Shown: piece after piece, positions 19,853 through 31,453 of the stretch | Numbering within the stretch: position 1 is the stretch's first letter | Layout: each line of letters starts with the position of its first letter | NCBI GenBank assembly: GCA_002104985.1 | Contig: MCGO01000044.1 | Span: 124,001 to 188,000, forward strand | Length of the DNA: 64,000 bases | Direction: 5' to 3' | Source of the DNA: Rhizoclosmatium globosum | Taxonomy: Eukaryota > Chytridiomycota > Chytridiomycetes > Chytridiales > Chytriomycetaceae | Notes under the pieces: model-generated | Told to the model about the DNA's origin: nothing | The model's database searches: none | Seen by the model: the letters and a program-made list of their open reading frames with translations, nothing else | Position numbers and translations under genes: made by a program

Positions 19853-22800
19853 ATGGAAATCAAGTCACCTTCCACCACACCTTCCGCCAACCGACGATAT
19901 AGTTATGCAGGACGTAGATCTAGCACAAGACTCCCTCGAAAGCGAGCCAACTCACTCACTGCTTCGGAAATCAATCATATTCTTGTTCAAGAAGGAACAC
20001 CATTTTTCCCAATCGAAGTCTATGAGAGCAAACCATGCTTAGCGTCGATTCAAAGTCGCGATGAAATAAATCAAATTGAGAATATGGACGAAGCGGTCGT
20101 GAAGCGAGAAGTTAGACTGGACCATTACCAAAATCAAGAATACCATGACGACGATTCATTACCGTCCTTACGATCTTCGAAATCCGCAAACTCGCCCATA
20201 ACTCAAAATGTAAATCGATTGAGGGAAGAAGAGCTCATACATAAAAATGAGGTTTTGATGAAACGGGTGGAAGAACTTGAGAACGCATTGCAATTTGGGT
20301 TAAAAGCAATTGAAACATTGAATGATCAGAAGAAACTAGATCAAGCCAAATTAGTCAGCTATGATGCTGAACGGTTTGTGTCTCGTTTTGAATTTTTTCG
20401 TCAACCAGTTTTTGCTCATGAATTCCACTTTAGGACCATAAATCAAAATCAACTATCTACATACAAAGAAGAAATCCAAAATCTGAATGCGAAAAGTGAA
20501 CAAGATCGGATAGAATCTGTAAAACGCTTTGAATTGTTGCAATCAGAAGCTCGAAACACTGAAAACAAGCTGGCGTTCAGTAGAGCAGAGATAGCGAACT
20601 TAAGGCAGGAAATTGAATGGCTTCAAGGGAAGCTCGTTCAGGTTTCGTTACAACAAAAGGAATTCGTCAACAAAGCACGAGAAACTGAAGTAAGAGGCTA
20701 ACAATTCATCGATCTGCGCTGAACAAACTCTTTAAATAGAGCACGTCTGAGATTCAACAAACCTCTTTTCAGCAAGAACTTAAATTGATGCAGCAGAAAA
20801 TAGAAATTCAAGAAAGACATCACTTGGATGTCTTGGAAAAGCAACGAATCTACTTGGAAACCTCTCATTCTCAAGAAAAACAAACACTCGCGTTGACTAT
20901 TTCAAATTTGGAACGAGAATTGGAAACCCTTCGTGAACAGGCTTTTAAAATCCCTGATTGCTACTCTCGTGAATGTAACTCAGATAAACCCAGCTTATAT
21001 ACCTGTTATTCGTACACACATGCGAAGAATGCCCCTCGATCTGTTGCAACCAATACGGAGCCAGTTATTCTCCACACACAGTCAGCTTGTTATTCGTATC
21101 AATGTGACGAATCCCCGAAGTGCTATTCTGTATCTTGTCCACATAAAATTCGACAGTTCGTTTTGACTAACCCCGATCAACTACCGATGAATCAGGTCGA
21201 TCAAATTGTGGCAGCTAAATCAATAGCGTTTGAAATGCAGAGGTGCTATTCATATAACTGCAATGTGTCATCTCCATGTTATTCTATTCTATGTCCATTG
21301 AACACTTCACAACTCCTCGTTGTGAACCCCGATCAACAATTAAGAGATGCAAAGAAACTTGAATCGCTGAATTTGAATAATGTCACAAAGTGTTATTCGT
21401 ACAGCTGTGATGGATCGCCTAATTGCTATTCTGCGTCTTGTCCATTCAAGCAGTTGACATTGTCGGTAGTACATACTGAGGAGCCGGTAGTAAACATTAC
21501 ACAAACCGTGGTTCAAAAATGTTATTCTTACAGTTGTGACGGTTCATCAACGTGTTATTCTTCATCGTGTCCATTCAAACGTTTGTCTTTGATGTTAGTA
21601 CATCCTGAGCAACCGCAAGCGAATCTGAGGGCATCCGCGGCTTCAGCCGTAGTGCCAAAATGTTATTCATTTAGCTGTGATGGATCTTCTAAATGTTATT
21701 CTGCGTCGTGTCCATTGAAGCGATTAACATTGGCGGTGGTGCATGCTGACAAGTCTACAGTAAATACTACGTCCGGCGTAGCTCAAAAATGCTATTCATT
21801 TGGTTGCGATGGATCAACCCATTGTTATTCTGTGTCGTGTCCATTCAAACGCCTGACTTTTGCGGTTGCGCAAACTGAGAAACCGAAAGTGAGTGTTACG
21901 CCAACGATACTTCCGAAATGCTACTCGTACAGCTGTGATGGAAGATTTGATTGTTATTCTGTATCGTGTCCGTCTAAGCGTATAAAACTGAATTTAGTCC
22001 ATCCGGAACAGTCCAAAGTGACAGACGACATCAAAAAAGCTTCGCTGTACAGATCAATTCAGACGTCGAAATGCTATTCATTCAGTTGCAATGGTTTGGA
22101 TGAGTGCTATTCACCTTCCTGTCCTACCAAGTCTCATGACCTGGTTGTTGCGAACTCTATTTCATTGCCTATTGGCTCTTGTTACTCATATCTTTGCGAT
22201 GGTACTTCAAAATCTTGTTATTCATACTCTCATCTGAGTGACCTTGGATTGAATTTCAAGTTTGACGAATTAAGTGTTGTCAAGGCTGATTTATTGTCAA
22301 AATCAAAACAGTTGGAGGCATGCGAGCAACGGCTTGAATACTTTGTCGATTTGGCTGCAAACTACCAAAAAATTGATTGCGAGTTGAGAGACTGTAAGTT
22401 GGCATTGCTACAGGAGACAAAACGATGTGTAGAATTCGAACATCATATTGATGCGTTGCTGAAACACTCAAAACAAAATGAAATACCACTTTTAAACTCT
22501 CAATCGCAGCTAAGAGAGCTGAATGTAAAATATTCAGAACTAAGCGACAAGTTCTCTTCACAAAACATGGACTTTGAATCAAATATAGCCCATTTGCGCA
22601 TGATTCAAGTTGAGTTTAACATCACAAGAGAAACGTACGAGAAACAAATCAATATATATAACCAGCAACTTTCATCCACTGAATCTAAACTGAGAAATTC
22701 GGAAGTGAAGGCAGACGAATTCAAATTGCTTGATTCACAACAAACCCATGACACCCAACGTTCCCATGATACATTGCATGCCAAATTAGACGAGAGAGAA

Positions 22801-23916
22801 CTTATTCATGATGATAGAATCAGCACGCTTACAAGCGAATTGCTGGAGTGTCATAGACAAATCAAGTTATTTTCATCAGAAATTACCAGTCTTAAACAAG
22901 AAAATCAGAAACTGAAAATGCTTGAGCTTGAGAATTTTTCGTTGGCTGAGTCTAAAGCTGAGACACAGAAAGAAATTGAATCACTCCACAAACGACTCGA
23001 AGCTTATAAAGCTGAAATACAAATGCTAACTGCAGAAACAAGTAGACTTGAGTGCTTTCAAACAGAATGCGAACGCTTACAGAATGAGCTTAGCTATTAC
23101 TTGAAGGAGTCCGTGTCAGATAGCAAGTTGCATGAAATCACAGTGCAGCTATCTGAATCCCTGACCAGTTATAGTAGCTCAACAATTGAGTTAATTCAAT
23201 TGCGCACCGAAATGAAGAATCTATTGACTCAAGAGTCAGGTCTTCTTGTAGAAACTGAATTACTCAGCATACAACAATCCTCGATGAACGAGAAACTGGC
23301 CAACTTTGAAAACCTTCAAAGCCAACTAAATGAAATGATTAATTTAAGGAAGCTGGATCAAGAAAAGATTCGATTTTTGGAGACACAGCTTGAAACACTT
23401 CAAGACTCTGAAGTATTCACAAGTGTAAAGCATTCACAGGACTTAAGTGAAATGACAAAAAAGATAGAGTTGTTGGAGGCTGCCATGGAGAAACTTAAGA
23501 TTGTCTTGGACACAATAACAAAACAATCAAATGATGCTGAACAGGTTGGAGTACTGGCAACAATTAAAACGCAATACTGACATTTTCTAGAAATACAAAC
23601 GCGAACAAAAAAATTGAACGATTTGCTTGAACTTTTGCAGAAAGAGTATGATGTTGTCACTGAGAAGTTGCAACATTCTGAAACTGAAAGGAAACTTTTG
23701 ACTGAGCTTGCTGTCTCGAAAGTATTCTCTCAAAAAGCAACAGAAATTAAGATGCAAGAAGTGAAATTAGTGGAATCGTCAAGTTCTTTGGATGTTCATA
23801 GTGGAGGAAAATTACATCTATTGCGAGCTGAAGGTCAAACTCTACTTGTGCGAGAGGTTTTTATGACTCACGAAAACTTATCAACTATAGCTAAGTTATC
23901 AGATGAATATTCGTGA
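19853..23916 (+). CDS. Giant coiled-coil protein with tandem CYS cysteine modules (gene A)
   Basis: Not recognised as a known family. Exons 19853-20373, 20434-20689, 20740-23544 and 23591-23916 encode about 1,300 residues. The N-terminus is basic with the short motif NSLTASEINHI. Long heptad-repeat coiled coils (residues ~110-340 and ~760 to the end) flank a block of about ten cysteine modules (20959-22233). The last exon keeps its coiled-coil frame only if one A is missing from the A-run at about 23607-23613; as written, the frame after the 46-nt intron hits a stop. Architecture suggests a structural scaffold whose modules may bind zinc or form disulfides, both inferred. The downstream neighbour shares the N-terminal motif and a CYS module. 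No membrane segment or signal peptide. Confidence 0.7.
20959..22233 (+). repeat. Tandem CYS modules (C-x4-C-x5-C-x4-C), about ten units
   Basis: Protein-level repeat inside gene A, period about 43-51 residues. The central units read CYSYSCDGSPNCYSASCP followed by a hydrophobic strand of the type KRLTLAVVHxE. Units 2-9 have spacing C-x4-C-x5-C-x4-C-P. The first and last units are caps: CYSREC..CYSYTH and CYSYLC..CYSYSH, with His replacing the fourth Cys. Each unit thus offers four Cys/His ligands. Codons differ among units (TGC/TGT, TAC/TAT, TCA/TCG/TCT), so the array is old and under selection on protein, not a recent DNA expansion. Confidence 0.85.
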
Positions 23917-23972
23917 ATAAAAGGGGAATCACGATTGGCGTCCATTGTTCGTGTTTTTCTTTGACCCCGAGA

Positions 23973-26900
23973 ATGAATCCCGAGCTCCCGTCCAGGCGCC
24001 GCCTGACGTCTGCTCAAATCAATCGACTTTCGAAAGGAACGTCGCCGCTAAGTCCGTCAGCAGAAGTTTCAATCTCGAAAGAACCGGAGCTACCAACCAA
24101 ATATGAACGAGATCCAGGCTTAATTACCACCACACCAAAACTTTCCAAAGATAATGGAATATATTCAGTCGTCTCAGAAGTGAACGTGGACGTGAAAGAA
24201 AGCGACGCGTCCCATGACTCGATTCAAAAGCCTGCTCCAATTACCCTTCAAACGGAAGATCTCTACAAAACTGCGACATCATATATTCAATATGTATCGG
24301 CCACATCCACAATTAGCCCTTCTCCATCTCCCAGTTCAGCCACATCAAAGAAAAAGCGATCTCTTACGGCATCTGAACTAAATAAATCCAAGAGTCCGAT
24401 ACGTGTTCCTTCAATAAACTCATCAATATGCGAAATATCATCCACTTTAGAGGGGCAAACAACGGTGGTCCCTTATCAACCACCTCAATCAGAAGCGAAT
24501 GTAGCATCAGGAGAACCATCACCAACGTCAAAAGACACCGTCCAAGCTAGGAATTTGATCGAAAATAAGCCATTGAAAGAATACGGCGATGGAGGCTTGA
24601 ATATTTCTGAAATTCAATCTTTAACATCCAAGATTACCGAACGGAAAGAAGTTCGGCAACGTCACAACCTTCACAATCGAGCAAAGTAAGAAATTCGATA
24701 AATTTAAATTCACTCACAAAAGTAATCCCAGATTTCGAACACGAAAGTGTAATGTTCAAGTTGACAAGATCTCATCTCTCATAAATCAGATCTCTCATCG
24801 AGATTCGAAGCGGATAGCACGAAAAACATTAAATTTACCCGGAGAGGAGCAATATAAGGCCCTTGTCGACCAATTGACATCAGAGAAGGCAGAGACGCTT
24901 CGTTTATACGAAACATTACGTCTCGAACATGAGGCTCTGCTTATGAGTAAAAACAGCCATCAGCTAGAGTTAGCAGACGATGAACGAACAAGCAGGGAAC
25001 TCGCTGAAATATCAGCACAATTGGCGGAACTTCAACAGGAAAACGAAAACTTGATTAACGCAAATACAGTTCTACAAGAAGAGCTACTGAAACACCTTGG
25101 TTCAGACGCAATAGATAGAACGCCAGCTTCGTCGCAGTCAAGATTATCGAAGTCAGTTTCAGATGGAGATTCTGATGAGAAAGAAGAAACGCCAGCTGAA
25201 ACATCGCTACTACTTGAAGTGAAAGCTGATTTTGAAGCTGCTCAGAGTAAAACGGACATATACAGTAATTCTGAAACAAACATTACCGTTCCAAGCTCGG
25301 CATATGTGGCACATATCAAATCAGAGAACAGGTCTTTACAATGGCAACTTGAGGTGACACAACTGGAGCTATTGGAGTCAAAGCAACGCTTTGAACAATC
25401 CATGGCCCGAAATTCGGAAAATGAGGAAAGAATAAGGAGAAATGAAGTGCGCTCTTCCTTGGCGCTATACCAAGCCTCAAAGTCCGATCTACTGTCAAAC
25501 CAAAGCCGTTCCGAATCATACAAAAATGATGATGCGACAGTAAGCTCAGTCCCTGATCAGACCGAATACGAGCTTTTAGTTCTCGAAAATGAAGCTCTGA
25601 CTCGAAGCGAAAAGTTTCTCCAAAATCGGATTACAAAGCTGGAACAAGTATTAGACAATGCAATTTTTGGGTACAGGGACAACATCTACACATTGGAGGA
25701 AGAAATTCGAGCTCTGCAATCTGAACTAATTCACCAAGAGAAGAATTCAACAAAACTGACTGACAAACTGGAGAGGCTTCTTGATTATGCAATTTTGTCA
25801 AATAGAGATAATTCTGTGTCCTACGATCAGCAAGTGACAGAATTAGAACAGAAAATGTGAGGAATTTAGAGTTTGAAATTTATTTATCCATTATCTACTC
25901 AGTGATACGCTTGTGCGGAGTAGTCAAGATAGCGTAAGAAGTATATTCTCCTTAAATTAACTAATTTTCGTTGATTAGGATCCAATTTTTTCTTCGCTAA
26001 CGTGCAATGATCCCTCTCAAATTGCCGAACTTCGCAAACTAAAAGCGGATGCAGAAAATTGGAAAGTAGAAAGGGAGGAGCTTGAAAACCAGATACAAAC
26101 GCTTCTGGATGAAATTGATGTAAAGCAAATTAACCCTTAATCCGTCAACTAAATCGTCAATTAGAACTTAAAAAATGATACTAACGACAATAAGTCCGAA
26201 TCCGACGAGGAACGGCATCCTTCAGTTGGTCGACTCGACAACAACCACGAAAATTGGGATTCAGAAAAAAAGCTGCTCGAAGAACAGCTTCAAAGGCAAA
26301 TGGATGAAATCTATGTAAGCATAATGTTCATTCAATGAAGAATTTTAACGGACCTCAACATCAGCTTTTAAAGGAAGCGAATCGAGAACAGAACAACAAC
26401 AGTGCTTTACAGCAACGTGTTGCTGAGCTTGAAGACGAGCTAAAAGCGGTGAAATCAGAAAATATCGAGCTTGAAGCCGAAAGACAAAAACTCCAGGATG
26501 ATGATAAGGTAACAAACGTCTTCGCACATGAAACGTCTCTCACATGTATCTTCTGTAGGGCTTAATCCTAGTTAGCGACAAGAGTAATATTGACGTGGCT
26601 GATGAGGAGATAAGACAAAGGTTGAAGACTCTTGAAAACGCAGCGGAAATATGGAAGTCCGAAAAGGCGGAACTTGAAGCTCAAATAAGATCGCAGTTGG
26701 AAGAAATTAATGTATAAACATTATTTAATCCATCTTAGTTTCTAACTTTTATTAGTATTTTCCCCACCCTAATCCAGAAAATCTCTCAAACACTTTTGAA
26801 GAACGGATACATGAGCTTGAAAGAAACATAACTGCATTAATTTCGGAAAATACGGCACTTGAAGCTCAAATACGAACACTCTCTGTAATTAAACTTCCTT

Positions 26901-29900
26901 TCTTTTTTTTAATAACTCATACCCTTAATGCTAGGCATTACATAAAACCACACAAGAGCGCGATGGCGAATTGCAACTACAGCTCACAAATATGGAAAGC
27001 GATGCGGCCATTTTGAAGTCAGATAAAGGGATACTGGAAGATCAAATTAGGACTCTGTTAGATGAAATCGATGTAATTGCTTTGATGCTTTAACATCCCT
27101 ATCGTTAACTATATATAAGACATTACGTGGCACAACACGTGACCTGAATCAAGAATTGCAACAGCGACTTGAGAGTATGAAAAGGGATTCAATCCTTTTG
27201 AATTCAGAAAAAATGGCGCTTGAAGCTCAAATAACGACATTGCAGGATGAAATCGATGTAATACTTAGAGTTTATTTCCACCCTTGTTGCTAAACGAAGA
27301 ACCGACTGTGAATCAGATGCTTCATGGCACAACACAGGGGGGAATGATGAATTGCAACAGCAGTTCGCGAATATGAAATCAGAAAAAGCGGCGTTAGAAA
27401 GTCAAATAAGGGCGCTCTTGGATGAAATCGATGTAATGTTGGTTATCTTGCACTATCATAGCTGACTATATTTAAGAAATTGCACGGTATATCGCATGAA
27501 CACAATGTCTTACAAAAGCGGCTCTTGAATGTAGAAAGCGAGTCGGCCAATTTGAAGGCGGAGAAAGTAATACTGGAAGATAAACTAAGTACCCTGCTGG
27601 ATGAAATTGATGTAGCACGATCTTGATTCAATTATGTTTATACCTAAATATATTCTCATAGGTTCTACGTAAAACAACACTTATCCATGATAATGAATTG
27701 CACCAAAAGCTCGAAGATTTTGAAAAGGTTGCAGCTTCATGGATCCTGGAGAAAAAGGAACTAGAAAATCGAATTCAGTTGTTGCTGAATGAAAATAGTG
27801 TAATAGTGGTCACTTGGTGACATCTTCATCTAATCTGTTACATATTTAGTCTCTACAGCTTACGAATCAAAAAAATATCCATGACTTTGAAGAAGGATGG
27901 CAACAACGAGTCGACAAACTTGAAAATGCTGTAACAATTCTGAAAGGTAAAACACAAACACGGATTATATCACCCCCTAAACCAAACTAAACCTACACAG
28001 ATCGAATTCGTGTACGACAAGAAGAACTCGAATCCTGTCAACTCGAACTATTCAATCTCAACGAAACAATTTTGTCAGGAAAAGACGAGTCAAAACTCCT
28101 CGAAGCCAAAATTGCTGAATTAACTCTCCTCCTTGCCTCAAAAACAAAAGAGTATGATTTGAATCTCATAGCACTCGAGAAAGAAACGTCGGACGCTTGT
28201 CAACTAAAAATCCAACTGGATTCAGTAACTCTTGAACGCATTTCTCTCGTGTCCGAAAAACAGGCATGGATCTCGAGGGAAAAGACGTTAGAAAATAGTA
28301 TTGAAGCTTTGAATCAACGATTGAAAATAGCAGAGAACGGGAATGAAAAGGAAAGGATCTTCCTTCTGGACGCAAAACTTGAGGATGCTTTGGCACAACT
28401 GGCGAAACAATCTATTTTGTTAGAATCGCGGACGGAAGAGCTCAGTAGTCTTGTCGCTGAACGAAAAGTTTGGGTGTTGAGGGAGTCTGAGTTACAGGCT
28501 GGAACTAAGGCACTTGAAGCGAGATTGAAGGCAGCTGAAGAACAAATAAGTGTTCTTAAGACGTCCACCAACCAAGAAAGGTACTTTCATCCATATGAAT
28601 ATTTGTACTCATTAAATTCCTTCAGCACAACAACAACCAAAGCCTTGGACGACAAGCTAGCTAAAATGAAAGAATCATTTGTGGAACTCACAGGTTCTTA
28701 TTTGCCGTTTTTGTTTAAACCCAAATTGACGCAATGCCCTTACACCAGAGATTCATCGACTCGTTGTCAAAGAACACGATGCCAGCAGACTCGAATGCTT
28801 CAACCTAAACGAAGAGATATCAAACCTCGAAACCGTCAAATCAGAGCTGCAAACTGAGCTTGATTCCTGCAAATCAGAATTACGCGCTTGCCAAAAGGAA
28901 TTGACGGCTGCTTCAGAAACCTATGTGACTGCATTGACGGACAAAAAACAACTCGAACAAAACAAGGCGCAGTTTGATCCCCAGCTTTCAGAGAAATTGG
29001 AGACCAGCACGAGGGAGCTGCAATCGACTCAGACTGAATTGGCGTCGGTTCAAGCCGAATTGGCTGCAGTAAGAGGTCAAGTGAAAGAGCTTGAAGAGAA
29101 ACAACAACAGAGTCCAGTGGAAACGAATATTCCATCTATACTGTGAGATTTAAGCAAAAAGTATCTCCAGTACAGTCAGTTAACGGCAAAAATTTATAGG
29201 CTGGAATCCAACTCGTCCGAATCCAAGATGCGGCTGTCTGACACACACGCGGTAAAAATACCCTTAAACCGTATCTCATTCTAACTCTCATCAACCACCA
29301 AAGTCGGAAATCGACACCAGTAGTATCACCAAAAAGTGCGAGAAGCTGGAACGTAAATTAGCTAAACTCTTAAAAGTAGCGGAGTCCTTGAAAGGTGGGA
29401 ATAGACTTCCCATCTCAAAACTTTTATTAACCTTTTTCCCAATCCAGAAACCAATCGCGAACTGACAGAAAACCTGGACGCGTCTCGTTTGGAGTGTTAT
29501 AATCTGAAAGAGCAGCTGACTGATTATCAAAACCGGATCAAAAGCCAGGCTGCTGAACTCAAGTCCTTGAATAGCAAGCAAGCTTCAAAACCCTCAAGAA
29601 ATAGCGAATCAGCAAACGGTAAGTTGAAACAGTACACCCCCAAAGACTAATGGGAAAAACAACAACAACTCACGATATAGAGAAACTAAAACTCACTGAA
29701 GAACTCGAAGCAATGCGAATCCAATTCTTTAATCTCAACGAGCAGCTCGAAGAAAGCGAGAACCTCATTCAATTGAAAGACAAGGAAATGAAAGAAGTCT
29801 CCAAAAAGTTGCGGGACTGCCAAAAAGCCCTTGAAGAAAAAGCAGAGCTCCAACTACGCGAATCAAACGAAACAGACAAGGATGAAAAAGTAACCTATCT

Positions 29901-31401
29901 ACAAACGGAATTGTACGAAATGGAGAAAGCAGCCAAACTCTCTGAAGAGAAAATTCAGGCTCTTGAAACGCAAATGTATGTTTCATGTCTTGCCTTTTGA
30001 TCACTCAACGTATTACGATAGTGAGCTGTATGAAAAGAAAGTGGAACTTATACAGGACATTGATAATCTGGTAAAAAACCAATCGTATTTGACATCGTTT
30101 GTTGTATTAACTTTGAATTTATCAAGCGTGCCACATTCACGTCTGCGATTGAAGAAATGGAGGATAAATACCTTCAAGTCAATGAACTGTTCGATGAAGA
30201 GAAGGGGCTTCTAAATATGAAACTCGCGCTTGCCGAGAGGAGAGTAGAAGAGCTTCAATCCAAGTCATTCTTTTCACAAGAAAAAGATGTCAAGGATGAA
30301 GCATCGAAGGCTGAAATTCAGAATCTCAAGTTGAGTGCTAATTGTTTCTGTGGTATCAATTTGTTCAAATGTTATGTTTCTTGGTAGGATGGAACTAGAA
30401 GCAACGAGAGATGCGTTGGCGGAACTGAGGACATTGAATCGAAGGAATACGACAGTATTTGAAGACCCAGACGATGTATATGAAACTCTTGCGGATGTTC
30501 AGGCTGCCTATCAACGGCTTAAACGCGATACTATCGATAAACTGCGTGCGATTGAGGTAAGCTGAGAACCAGTCTCTCTTTTTCGTTAACATGGTTTTTG
30601 GTACAGGCAAACTCCCCAACAACGGGACGGTTACCGGGAGAGTATCTCCAGTCACCAACAACGTTATCAACGATTACTAGACCAACGTTGACATCACCTC
30701 CAACAGGGACAGTTGCCAATGGGGTGGCCTCCAACTCAGTACCACTTCTGCCTCCAATGACACCAACAAGTGGATCTCCTGCAACAACTCTTGGTAAATC
30801 AACCAAGGAATATAAATACAATACCCCGTTGCAAGAAGAAATAGAGCCATCAGAGGATGAACTGGTCAAGAAAGTGTCACTGTCAACACCAAAAGGGATG
30901 ATAGCCAAGCGGTTCAAGAAAGAAGCGCAAATGCAGGCACTTTCGATGGACCGACTGAACGGCAATATAGTGGGGCTACCTGCTTTGCCTCCCAAGGGTG
31001 GAAGCTTGAAGCATGTGTTTTGGGGGGAAGGAAGCAATTGCAGTAGTAACTCTGTGCTATTGAACGATATGACATGCTATTCAAGAGATTGTGCTGAGAA
31101 AGGGAAATCAAGAGGTTGTTATTCAAGTTCTCATCAGCAATTTGGTGGGAATTTGAGAGTTGTAAACGTGGATGAAGACAGTGAGAAAGGGAAAGTCCAC
31201 ACAAAAGGAGCGGAAGTGCATGAGAAAGGAGGAACGAAATTACAGCAGCGAATGTTTTATGGCGGAATGGAAGGAAGAGTAGCCAAGGTTGAATCGGTGG
31301 ACGATGCACCATTTCAAGACTTTGTGGATGAAGTGGAGCGAGGCGTCCCTGGTGAAACTTACACGATTGAAGGAAGCGAAGATGCTTCATTCGCCTTTTA
31401 A
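23973..31401 (+). CDS. Giant coiled-coil protein with duplicated exon array and C-terminal CYS module (gene B)
   Basis: Not recognised as a known family. I could trace 25 exons, from ATG 23973 (MNPELPSRRRLTSAQINRL) to the stop at 31401, coding about 2,070 residues with consistent phases except for one lost base in the exon at 27317-27432. The N-terminus is Ser-rich and disordered and carries the motif twice (LTSAQIN, SLTASELN). Nearly everything after residue 260 is heptad coiled coil (for example LAEISAQLAELQQENENL). Exons 4-14 (25979-27946) form a duplicated array. After about 30607 the protein is Pro/Thr-rich, then has a single CYS module (CYSRDC..CYSSSH) and an acidic tail. Likely a long scaffold or filament protein, by architecture only. 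Confidence 0.7.
25979..27946 (+). repeat. Array of tandemly duplicated coiled-coil exons
   Basis: Eleven consecutive exons of 43-51 codons each, separated by introns of about 44-62 nt: 25979-26119, 26165-26314, 26365-26508, 26559-26711, 26756-26884, 26935-27072, 27120-27257, 27317-27432, 27477-27611, 27662-27799, 27850-27946. All start in phase 0 and all but the last end in phase 0. Several end in the same residues just before the donor: LLDEID, QDEID, QLEEIN. The five from 26935 are most alike, starting with ALHKTT-, TLRGTT-, KLHG- or VLRKTT-type residues. Any of them could be skipped without changing frame. Confidence 0.8.
31075..31134 (+). repeat. Single C-terminal CYS module of gene B
   Basis: Encodes CYSRDCAEKGKSRGCYSSSH, spacing C-x4-C-x8-C-x4-H, followed by the strand NLRVVNVDED. 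It is of the cap type (fourth ligand His) seen at both ends of the gene A array. Confidence 0.8.
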
Positions 31402-31453
31402 ACTGTATATTATATTATTTATCAAAGAGGGAAAGAAAGAGTGAAAAAAAAAG

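Noticed and set aside
23545..23640. Alternative 96-nt intron in gene A ending TTTTGCAG at 23640
   Set aside because: It keeps frame, but removes a strong heptad coiled-coil stretch; a one-base homopolymer loss with a 46-nt intron explains the data better. Still possible.
25979..27946. Regularly spaced similar segments resembling a CRISPR or satellite array
   Set aside because: The similarity is at protein level, the units are exons with GT-AG introns, and unit lengths vary in codon steps; it is an exon duplication array.
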